DNA of 64,000 nt. It comes from Carnobacterium maltaromaticum DSM 20342 (GTDB lineage: Bacteria; Bacillota; Bacilli; Lactobacillales; Carnobacteriaceae). The translations under genes were made by a program, and so were the position numbers. Position 1 is the stretch's first letter, and each line of letters opens with the position of its first letter. Below are positions 8,405 through 15,623 of the stretch, piece after piece. Location: assembly GCF_000744945.1 (NCBI RefSeq), contig NZ_JQMX01000001.1, positions 1,302,001 to 1,366,000 on the forward strand, given 5' to 3'. The notes under the pieces were generated by a model. The model was not told where the DNA came from, made no database searches, and worked only from the letters and a program-made list of their open reading frames with translations.

Positions 8405-9918
8405 AACTTTTCTTTGATACGTTACTTGAACGGAAAGATGAATTAACTACTGCGTTACTTCAACACATTCAAATTTCATTTATAGCACTTTTAATTGCAG
8501 TACTAATTGCCTTACCTCTAGGGATTTATTTAAGTAATCATCGTAAAATTGCAGAACCGATTATTCAAATTACCGCGATTTTTCAAACAATCCCTTCATT
8601 AGCCTTACTAGGACTCTTAATTCCTTTGGTAGGTATTGGAACATTGCCTGCTACTATTGCCTTAGTCATTTATGCTTTATTGCCTATTTTACGAAATACC
8701 TACACAGGTATTATTGAAGTCGATTCCTCTCTAATTGAAGCCAGTAATGCTATGGGAATGAATCTATGGCGCCGCTTATCTAAAGTGCAAATACCACTTG
8801 CTATGCCCATGATTATGGCTGGAATTCGTAACGCCATGGTTTTAATTATTGGAACAGCAACGTTAGCAGCTTTAATTGGTGCTGGAGGTCTTGGAAGCTT
8901 AATTCTATTGGGAATTGATCGTAATAATAATCAATTAATTTTATTAGGTGCTATTCCAGCGGCTTTATTAGCGATTTTATTTGACTATCTATTGCGTTTC
9001 TTTGAACGGATTTCTTTCAAAAAAACATTGCTAACACTTGGTGGAATCACAGTTATTATGTTAGGCTTTATTCTTTTGCCTTTACTCAATCAACCTCAAA
9101 AAGAAATCGTAATCGGTGGTAAATTGGGAGCAGAACCAGATATTTTGATTAATATGTATAAAGAATTAATTGAAACTGACTCTGATTTAACCGTGACATT
9201 GAAACCAAATATGGGAAAAACTAGCTTTTTATTTAATGCTTTAAAAAATGGCGATATTGATATTTATCCAGAATTTACTGGAACTGTGCTGGAAACTTTC
9301 TTAGAAGAAAATGCAGAAACTCATAACCCTGATAAAGTTTACCAACAAGCTAAAAATGGTGTCGCTAAGAAATTTCAAATGAGTTATTTGAAACCAATGG
9401 CTTATAATAATACCTACGCCTTAGCCGTTTCACCGCAACTGGCCAACGACTACAAATTAAAAACTATTTCTGATTTAATTCCTTTAGCAGATACTGCTAA
9501 AGCAGGCTTTACTTTAGAATTCACTGATCGTCAAGATGGCTATAAAGGTATTCAAGATTTGTATAAATTAACCTTTAAATCGGTCCAAACGATGGAACCA
9601 AAATTGCGTTATTCTGCCATTGAATCTGGTAGTATTAACGTCTTAGATGCTTACTCAACAGATAGTGAACTAGCCCAATACAAGTTAACTGTTTTAAAAG
9701 ATGATAAAGAATTATTCCCACCTTACCAAGGCGCACCTTTGCTTTTAACAAAAACAATAGAGAAATATCCTGAATTAGAAACTATTTTATCAAAACTAGC
9801 AGGAAAAATTACTGATGCTGAAATGCGTAAAATGAATTATGCTGTCAATGTCGAAGGAAAATCTCCTAAAACTGTAGCTCACAACTACTTAGTTAAAGAG
9901 AAGCTAGTAAAAGAATAA
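8401..9918 (+). CDS. egtU: ABC permease fused to substrate-binding domain (EgtU-like)
   Basis: A 505-residue fusion. Residues 1 to about 225 form a permease with several membrane segments and the EAA-type loop EASNAMGMNLWRRLSKVQIP. From about 232 a periplasmic-type binding domain follows a membrane anchor. The binding domain starts IGGKLGAEPDILINMYKE and contains DIYPEFTGT, the OpuAC/QAT fold. As I recall, the KLGAEP-type opening is characteristic of EgtU, the ergothioneine importer of pneumococcus and Listeria, rather than of OpuC proteins (typically GGKNFTEQ). That assignment is from memory. One polypeptide therefore supplies channel and ligand capture, with the upstream ATPase as the only partner. 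Confidence 0.75.
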   Translation: MKLFFDTLLERKDELTTALLQHIQISFIALLIAVLIALPLGIYLSNHRKIAEPIIQITAIFQTIPSLALLGLLIPLVGIGTLPATIALVIYALLPILRNTYTGIIEVDSSLIEASNAMGMNLWRRLSKVQIPLAMPMIMAGIRNAMVLIIGTATLAALIGAGGLGSLILLGIDRNNNQLILLGAIPAALLAILFDYLLRFFERISFKKTLLTLGGITVIMLGFILLPLLNQPQKEIVIGGKLGAEPDILINMYKELIETDSDLTVTLKPNMGKTSFLFNALKNGDIDIYPEFTGTVLETFLEENAETHNPDKVYQQAKNGVAKKFQMSYLKPMAYNNTYALAVSPQLANDYKLKTISDLIPLADTAKAGFTLEFTDRQDGYKGIQDLYKLTFKSVQTMEPKLRYSAIESGSINVLDAYSTDSELAQYKLTVLKDDKELFPPYQGAPLLLTKTIEKYPELETILSKLAGKITDAEMRKMNYAVNVEGKSPKTVAHNYLVKEKLVKE

Positions 9919-9933
9919 AATAGCTGTAATCTA

Positions 9934-9978
9934 AAATCCCTAAAGCACCTGATAAAAAAGATGCTTTAGGGATTTTTT
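9934..9978 (+). terminator. Terminator after the egtU-like gene, possibly bidirectional
   Basis: AATCCCTAAAGCA pairs with TGCTTTAGGGATT, followed by a T-run on the plus strand. The opposite strand also ends in ATTTTA and may help end the convergent hydrolase gene. Confidence 0.85.
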
Positions 9979-9999
9979 GCTAGTTAGAGCCACTATTTT

Positions 10000-10944
10000 T
10001 TAATTCAAAAACTGGTTTAAATCTTTGACTATTTGTTTGGATTGCGTATGATGCAAATAATGTGTTCCTGGTAATTCAATGACTTCTCCTTTGACTGAAT
10101 GAGCTATTTGTTCTTGATGTAATTCGAGCCATCCGTCAAGAGTTGATTCATTTTTTTCAGCTACAAATAAAAGTACCGGTAACTCTTTTGGAAAAGATAG
10201 CTTTTTAGCTGATTCAAAACTTAGATCTAAGGCATAACCTTCCTTACGCATGGTCTCATTGCTCATATTTTTCATGGTTAGTAAACGTATTTGTTCAAAA
10301 GTTGCATCATCCATATCTCCGACTTTAAAGCTCTCTGGGTTTAATTTAACCATCAATCTAAAGATTCCTGATTTTTGTAGGAAGTTTGGAAATGCATCTT
10401 TAAAACCTGGCCAAGGTTGATTTGGGGTACTGGAGTCAATTCCTACAAATGCTTCAACATTTTCTGGATAGGTATTTACATAATTTAAACCATAGATTCC
10501 AGCAATTGAATGCCCCATTAGAATAAATGAATCTAGTTTTAACTTTTCTGTAACAGCGTGAATTTCTTCAACCATATTTTCTGCTGTTCGTTCACGTTTG
10601 GTTTGACTGCTTAATCCGTAGCCAAAAGGCTCAATTACAACAACCTTATACTTAGTTTTCAGCTCTTTTATTAACGGCTTAAAATCAAGTCCTGGGCTTG
10701 CTGTCCCATACCCCGTCAGCAATACAACCGTCTCTTTTCCTTTTCCTTCGACAAGAACATTCATGGTCCCATCAAAAACATCTATTTTTTGTCCATAGGA
10801 CTCTATTTTAGACTCCTCGTTTTTCAAACTTATTTGGTGAGCAACATAGATACTTCCAAAGGCTATGACGATCAACCCTATCAAAGACAGTGCTCCTATT
10901 TTTAAAAATTTCAAGATTGGCTTATTTCGTTTATTTTTATTCAT
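10000..10944 (-). CDS. Membrane-anchored alpha/beta hydrolase
   Basis: A 314-residue alpha/beta-fold hydrolase with an N-terminal hydrophobic anchor (about residues 12-35), so probably outward-facing and tethered. The nucleophile elbow GHSIAG holds the catalytic Ser. GYGTASPG is the oxyanion region and LPGTHYLHH near the C-terminus supplies the His. I chose ATG 10944 because GAGGG lies just upstream; the in-frame ATG at 10971 sits deep in the TetR gene and lacks a comparable site. The start overlaps the end of the TetR gene (ATGAATAA), so the two are co-translated. The substrate (ester, peptide or lactone) is unknown. Confidence 0.8.
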   Translation of the reverse strand: MNKNKRNKPILKFLKIGALSLIGLIVIAFGSIYVAHQISLKNEESKIESYGQKIDVFDGTMNVLVEGKGKETVVLLTGYGTASPGLDFKPLIKELKTKYKVVVIEPFGYGLSSQTKRERTAENMVEEIHAVTEKLKLDSFILMGHSIAGIYGLNYVNTYPENVEAFVGIDSSTPNQPWPGFKDAFPNFLQKSGIFRLMVKLNPESFKVGDMDDATFEQIRLLTMKNMSNETMRKEGYALDLSFESAKKLSFPKELPVLLFVAEKNESTLDGWLELHQEQIAHSVKGEVIELPGTHYLHHTQSKQIVKDLNQFLN

Positions 10945-11587
10945 ACTTTCCCTCTTTTTCTTTAATTTCATGCTTAATTCTGCTAATTATTTCATCACTT
11001 AAAATATTCACTCCTATGGAATCTAAAACATATTTTGATGCTTGAATTTTATCCCAAAAAGTGTCGACTGTATTGGGAAACAAAGCAAGAGTAAACCATG
11101 TATTTAGCAATAACACAACAATCTCACCGATTTGCTTAGGAAATTTCACAGATAAAGATCCATCTTGGTTTCCTTCAATGATATAGGCTTCAATTTGCGG
11201 TGATAGGACTTCGCTGCTATTTCGCATATAGAGCATAAAAAATTTGGGGTTGTTAAATAAAGAATAGGTTAAGCCAAATGATGTACCAACTTCTTTATTT
11301 AATAAAGTCTCCAAAAGTAAGTGTTGCATCTTTTCTAAGCCATTTAAATCTTTTCGGTTACTAATCGCGTCTATATATTTAGTATTTGGTACTAGTCTTT
11401 TGATTACACCATCAATAATTTCTTCTTTTGATTGAAAATGATGGTAAATAGCCCCACGTGATAAACCATCTAAATTGTTGACAATATCTTGAATGGTCGT
11501 TTTCTCATAACCTTTTTCAACAAATAATTGTGTTGAAACATCTAAAATAGCTTTAATCGTTTCTTCTGTATTATATTTTTTACTCAT
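10937..11587 (-). CDS. TetR/AcrR family transcriptional regulator
   Basis: A 216-residue repressor with the TetR helix-turn-helix in the first 60 residues: TIQDIVNNLDGLSRGAIYHH, followed by FQSKEEII. The C-terminal ligand domain is helical with no recognisable match. It is the first gene of a two-gene operon with the membrane-anchored hydrolase, so the hydrolase is the obvious target. The start follows AAAGGAGAAAAATA. An inverted repeat 20-40 nt upstream is the likely autoregulatory operator. The ligand is unknown. Confidence 0.9.
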   Translation of the reverse strand: MSKKYNTEETIKAILDVSTQLFVEKGYEKTTIQDIVNNLDGLSRGAIYHHFQSKEEIIDGVIKRLVPNTKYIDAISNRKDLNGLEKMQHLLLETLLNKEVGTSFGLTYSLFNNPKFFMLYMRNSSEVLSPQIEAYIIEGNQDGSLSVKFPKQIGEIVVLLLNTWFTLALFPNTVDTFWDKIQASKYVLDSIGVNILSDEIISRIKHEIKEKEGKYE

Positions 11588-11607
11588 TATTTTTCTCCTT
11601 TCAAAAA

Positions 11608-11626
11608 AACATTCATTCGGTATGTT
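11608..11626. promoter_or_regulatory. Probable TetR operator
   Basis: An inverted repeat with AACAT (11608-11612) and ATGTT (11622-11626) arms around TCATTCGGT lies just upstream of the TetR start, where a TetR-family autorepressor normally binds. Confidence 0.6.
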
Positions 11627-11682
11627 TTATCTTAAGCTTTATTTTGCTTTATGTCAACACTAAGCTCTACTTATTTTTTACT

Positions 11683-11722
11683 CAAAAAAAGCACTACAAT
11701 GTTTTTTCTCCATTGTAGTGCT
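11683..11722 (-). terminator. Terminator after the GH125 gene
   Basis: On the minus strand AGCACTACAATG pairs with CATTGTAGTGCT, followed by a run of seven T, 25 nt beyond the GH125 stop codon. Confidence 0.9.
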
Positions 11723-11747
11723 TCATTTTCCATACAAATACTTAAAA

Positions 11748-13016
11748 TTACAGTTCTAAACAATCCAGTAACAGTTCACAAAACATCATATTCGCCCATG
11801 AAAACCATTCTCTTGTATATTCGTTAGGATTATTCACATTGATTCCTTCATGCATGTAATTTGTCCCTGCTTCGGTTTCAACTAACTTATTTAGCATTTC
11901 TATTTTTTCAGCTTTCTTATTGGTTGTTAAACCTTGAATAGCCAGTGCAATTGGCCAAACATATTCTTTAGGTGTATGTTCACTGCCAATACCTTTTAAA
12001 TAGTTTCCTTCATAATAATAAGGATTTTTTTCCGATAAAAGCACTGCTCTTGTTTGTTGGTAAATAGCGTCGTCTATTTCACAGTATCCTAAATATGGAG
12101 CAGCTAATAAACTAGGGACATTGGCATCGTCCATTAATACATAATTCCCCAAGCCATCAACTTCATAAGCATAAACTTTTTTGCCTTCATGTTCGACGAT
12201 ACCCCATTCTTCTATACCTCGATTTATTTCTTCTTTTAGTTGGTTTGCTTCTTCAACTGCTGTCTTTTCGTGATATATTTCCTCGAAGATTTCTGCCAAA
12301 TAACCTAAAATAACGACTGCAAACATATTTGCTGGAACTAAATAATTAAAGGTACAGCTATCATCACTTGGACGAAATCCTGACCAAGTCATTCCAGTGT
12401 AGCCACAAGGTTCTCCTAAGCCATTGTTTGATAATGTATCTTCTGGACGTTCACCAAAACGTTCGAACCGGTAAGTAGAATTTTCGTGACGTTGCTCCGT
12501 TTTAAAAAGATTAATGATTGTTTCGGCTGCTTGCTTAAATTCTTTAGTGAAATGATTAGTTTCACCTGTTTTTTTCCATAGTAGATAAGCTAGCTCGATT
12601 GGATAACATAAGGAGTCTACTTCGTATTTACGCTCCCAAATCCAGCCATTCATTTCAGTGATATCTTGGTGATAGCACGCCCCATTTTCGGTTTCATTAA
12701 AGGCATTTGCATAAGGATCAATTAAGATACATTTAACTTGACGCTCTAACAATCCTTGAATCATTTCTTTTATTTTTGGATCTTGATTTGCGATTACTAA
12801 ATAAGGTTTGATTTGAGCAGAGGAATCTCGTAACCACATAGCTGGTATGTCTCCTGTTATCACAAATATATCTTCTGCTTCTGTTAATTTCACTGTAGTT
12901 TCTAAGGTATTATCAAAACAATTAGAAAAGACTTCACTCCATCTAGGATTACTAGATTTTTGGGCTACAGTTGCTTTTAATGTTTCGATGACTTCTTTGG
13001 AATATTGAATGGTCAT
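11748..13016 (-). CDS. GH125 exo-alpha-1,6-mannosidase
   Basis: A 422-residue glycoside hydrolase of family 125 (formerly DUF1237), whose known members remove terminal alpha-1,6-linked mannose, for instance from N-glycan cores. The diagnostic segment [18 protein letters not shown] occurs near residue 55, with further conserved blocks ([25 protein letters not shown] and [10 protein letters not shown]). There is no signal peptide, so it acts in the cytoplasm on imported mannosides. It lies 16 nt after the RpiR gene and shares its transcript. The ribosome binding site AGGTGG precedes ATG 13016. With GH38 nearby, a mannose oligosaccharide pathway is inferred. Confidence 0.9.
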   Translation of the reverse strand: MTIQYSKEVIETLKATVAQKSSNPRWSEVFSNCFDNTLETTVKLTEAEDIFVITGDIPAMWLRDSSAQIKPYLVIANQDPKIKEMIQGLLERQVKCILIDPYANAFNETENGACYHQDITEMNGWIWERKYEVDSLCYPIELAYLLWKKTGETNHFTKEFKQAAETIINLFKTEQRHENSTYRFERFGERPEDTLSNNGLGEPCGYTGMTWSGFRPSDDSCTFNYLVPANMFAVVILGYLAEIFEEIYHEKTAVEEANQLKEEINRGIEEWGIVEHEGKKVYAYEVDGLGNYVLMDDANVPSLLAAPYLGYCEIDDAIYQQTRAVLLSEKNPYYYEGNYLKGIGSEHTPKEYVWPIALAIQGLTTNKKAEKIEMLNKLVETEAGTNYMHEGINVNNPNEYTREWFSWANMMFCELLLDCLEL

Positions 13017-13032
13017 ATTCTTTCCACCTTTG

Positions 13033-13830
13033 CTATTTTCCTTTTAAAATGACTTCTGATTTGATCCATGATTTAACGGTATCTTCATGGTACATGGCTA
13101 AGATTTCGGTATATAATGTATCAATAACGGTTAAAACTGGAATTTGAGGTGAAATCCCCCCCATGTCTTTTTTCCCCATTGAGCTAGTTAAACAAAAAGC
13201 TTCTGAGAATTTTTTATAAGGACTTTTTTCATTTGCAGTAATCACTATGGCTTTTGCTCGTTTTTCTGCCACAATTTTCAAAGCTGTTAACACAGCGTTA
13301 TTTTCTCCTGACAATGATGACAAAACGACAAGATCACCTTCTTGAACCCCGTGAGCCATCATTACAATTGAATGCTCATCTTTTATGACATTGATAATTT
13401 TTCCTAATCGTGAAAATTTAAATTGAAAATCTTCTCCACAAAAAGCGTTATAACCTGTTCCCCAATAATGAATAATCCGGCCAGCATCAATCATTAAGGC
13501 TGCTTTCTTGACTTCATCACGGTTTAATTTTTCAATAATATCGTTTAGTAATAGTGAGTAATTCTGATTCACATAACTAATACTTGAATCTGCTTCTTTT
13601 TGCTTATCTTTGCTAGAGTACTTATAAAGATAAATTAATTCTTTATAATTCGCTAAGCCAATTTTTTTACAAAATCGTGTAATAGAAGAGTTAGAAACGC
13701 TGAGTTCTTTAGCCAATTCTTGAATACCTAGTTCTTTATTTCCATCAAGAAAATACTGCGCAATAATTTTTTCAACGTCCGTAAACTTCTTTTCATTCGC
13801 CTGAATGGTTAATTCAATATAGCTTTCCAT
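13033..13830 (-). CDS. RpiR/MurR family transcriptional regulator (mannoside cluster)
   Basis: A 265-residue regulator with an N-terminal HTH_6 domain ([20 protein letters not shown] at about residues 36-55) and a C-terminal SIS sugar-phosphate-binding domain ([19 protein letters not shown], then [14 protein letters not shown]). Such regulators sense sugar phosphates. It sits between the PTS EIIC/GH38 genes and GH125, so control of mannoside use is likely. The start at 13830 has a strong ribosome binding site (AAGGAGGAG). That site lies at the very 3' end of a triplicated 121-bp structured element, so its translation may be controlled by that RNA. Confidence 0.9.
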   Translation of the reverse strand: MESYIELTIQANEKKFTDVEKIIAQYFLDGNKELGIQELAKELSVSNSSITRFCKKIGLANYKELIYLYKYSSKDKQKEADSSISYVNQNYSLLLNDIIEKLNRDEVKKAALMIDAGRIIHYWGTGYNAFCGEDFQFKFSRLGKIINVIKDEHSIVMMAHGVQEGDLVVLSSLSGENNAVLTALKIVAEKRAKAIVITANEKSPYKKFSEAFCLTSSMGKKDMGGISPQIPVLTVIDTLYTEILAMYHEDTVKSWIKSEVILKGK

Positions 13831-13843
13831 TTAACTCACTCCT

Positions 13844-14206
13844 CCTTAATATAAAGCTCGTTGAGTCGGTTAGCTCCGACAAGAAAATAGGAAAAATTGA
13901 TGTGGCGCTTTTTGCCACTTCGAATTTTTATCTTTTTCTCGAGGAGTTGACTCATAAGAGCTGGCCTTAATAAAAAGCTCGTTGAGTCGGTTAGCTCCGA
14001 CAAGAAAATAGGAAAAATTGATGTGGCGCTTTTTGCCACTTCGAATTTTTATCTTTTTCTCAAGGAGTTGACTCATAAGAGCTGGCCTTAATAAAAAGCT
14101 CGTTGAGTCGGTTAGCTCCGACAAGAAAATAGGAAAAATTGATGTGGCGCTTCTTGCCACCTCGAATTTTTATCTTTTTTCCGAAGGACTGACTCATAAG
14201 AGATGG
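13844..14206 (-). repeat. Three tandem 121-bp copies of a structured RNA-like element before the RpiR gene
   Basis: Copies start at 13844, 13965 and 14086 (period 121 bp). The two nearest the RpiR gene are almost identical; the distal one (from 14086) has several changes. Read on the minus strand each folds as one long hairpin: AGCTC/GAGCT, GAGTC/GACTC, CTCC/GGAG, AGAAAA/TTTTCT, then an internal loop AGATA opposite TCCTA, AAAATT/AATTTT and GTGGC/GCCAC. GTCGG/CCGAC near the 3' end is a competing hairpin. The last copy runs into the ribosome binding site of the RpiR gene. The 121-bp period breaks reading frames, so it is not coding. A related element lies at 18577-18704. Confidence 0.8.
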
Positions 14207-14212
14207 CCATGA

Positions 14213-14257
14213 TAAAAAATTAGAGACTGAGATAAAACTAGTTAGCTTTATCTCAGT
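14213..14257 (-). terminator. Probable terminator after the PTS EIIC gene
   Basis: ACTGAGATAAA (14226-14236) pairs with TTTATCTCAGT (14247-14257). On the minus strand a run of six T follows about 6 nt after the stem. It separates EIIC from the triplicated element and the RpiR gene. Confidence 0.6.
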
Positions 14258-14271
14258 TCTATTCGTTTCTT

Positions 14272-15600
14272 TTAGGCTTGATTCTCCGCATTAAGCAATT
14301 GACTTTGGTCAAATTTCATATTCATACGAACAAATGGTGCATAGATAATCACGTCTAGGACAACTAAAACGGCTGTCAAAATTACGGGACTTAAATGGAA
14401 GGCTCCTAAAATCCATGTACTAATAAATATTGGTTCATTTCCTGAATTTAACACAACTAATGGTACAACCCAACCAATTTTTGTCACTATATAAGCGACA
14501 ACGGCATTAAAAATTGGAACAAAAACAAAAGGAATGAACATTAATGGATTTAAAACGATTGGGAAACCGAAAATAATTGGTTCGTTGATACCAAATAGTC
14601 CTGGAATAAATGAAAGTTTTGCAACTTCTCGTCCACTATAGGTTTTAGGCGTAAAGATTAGAATAGCTAAAATTAATCCAAATGTGGCTCCAGAACCACC
14701 AATCATAGCATAGACATTTGTCATTGTATTTGGTGCAATTGAAATATTATCAAAGCTATTTGTTTCAGCAAATTTGGCTACATTTTCTAAGAAAACTGGC
14801 AACCATAAAGCAGAAACAACACCCCAGACAATATTAAAGCCGTGTAAACCTAGGAACCATAGAATTTGTTGCAGTAAAATAACGACAACTATCGCTGGCA
14901 ATCCCGTTCCTACTGATGTTAAAGGTTGGACAAACAGTTGACTAACTAAGTCCATAAATGAATTGAAGTCAAATGCTTCAATCGCAACTTTTACTACTGA
15001 ACAGCCTAATAAAACAATTGAAATTGGAATTAAGGCGAAAAATGAATCAAATACGTTAGGTGGAACATTTCCTGGTAATTTAATGGCAATTTTACGTTTA
15101 GCTAATACGGAATAGAAGAAAACAGCTAACAATCCTACAATAAGAGCCGTAAACATCCCTTCATAACTGAAAAAGTTATTGGCGTAACCTTGTACTATAT
15201 CTGCTGTACTATCTGCAAAGTTGACATTATTTGGTACCATTACAAAGTACGCTGCAAAAGCCAATAGTGTTGCTAACAAAGGATTAATATTAGCTTCCGG
15301 ATGTTTTCGCATCAACTCTCTCGCATAATTATACGCTGTAGAAAATACGATTAGTAAAGCAACTATCCCTAAGGTTCCAAGATACACATTGCCAAATATT
15401 TTTGAGGCCGTTTGTCCAATTGATGTGTCTCCAAAAAACGCGTCAATTTGCATTTTAATCAGATTTGAAAATGAACCAACTACAGTAAAAGGAATACTGC
15501 TAATAAAGGCATTCTTGATGGCCTGTAAGACACTATTATTATCCACTTTATTGGCAATTTTTAGTAAAGGTTCTTGAAGTTTCTCAACATTTATTTTCAT
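14272..15600 (-). CDS. PTS EIIC permease, lactose/cellobiose family
   Basis: The membrane channel component of a sugar phosphotransferase system (442 residues, about 8-10 hydrophobic segments), Lac/Cel (CelB-type) family. The conserved GINEPIIFGFPIVLNP motif, holding the substrate-contacting Glu, is present near residue 336. No IIA or IIB gene is in the cluster, so it must borrow them from elsewhere in the genome. It lies 23 nt downstream of GH38, as an operon with it. The position between two mannosidases suggests a mannoside substrate, unusual for a Lac/Cel family EIIC. That part is inference from context. Confidence 0.88.
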   Translation of the reverse strand: MKINVEKLQEPLLKIANKVDNNSVLQAIKNAFISSIPFTVVGSFSNLIKMQIDAFFGDTSIGQTASKIFGNVYLGTLGIVALLIVFSTAYNYARELMRKHPEANINPLLATLLAFAAYFVMVPNNVNFADSTADIVQGYANNFFSYEGMFTALIVGLLAVFFYSVLAKRKIAIKLPGNVPPNVFDSFFALIPISIVLLGCSVVKVAIEAFDFNSFMDLVSQLFVQPLTSVGTGLPAIVVVILLQQILWFLGLHGFNIVWGVVSALWLPVFLENVAKFAETNSFDNISIAPNTMTNVYAMIGGSGATFGLILAILIFTPKTYSGREVAKLSFIPGLFGINEPIIFGFPIVLNPLMFIPFVFVPIFNAVVAYIVTKIGWVVPLVVLNSGNEPIFISTWILGAFHLSPVILTAVLVVLDVIIYAPFVRMNMKFDQSQLLNAENQA

Positions 15601-15623
15601 TTTTTACGCTACCTTCCTTATCT

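Noticed and set aside
13930..14110. Plus-strand promoters inside the triplicated element (TTGACT followed by TAATAA)
   Set aside because: The spacing is only 15 nt and no plus-strand gene or ORF follows; the bases are explained by the hairpin stems.
13836..14160. Minus-strand ORFs of 67 and 96 codons inside the triplicated element
   Set aside because: The 121-bp period is not a multiple of three, so the copies are read in different frames. There is no ribosome binding site, and the conservation is that of RNA stems, not codons.
13844..14206. CRISPR-like array
   Set aside because: The repeats are 121 bp and contiguous, with no unique spacers and no cas genes nearby.
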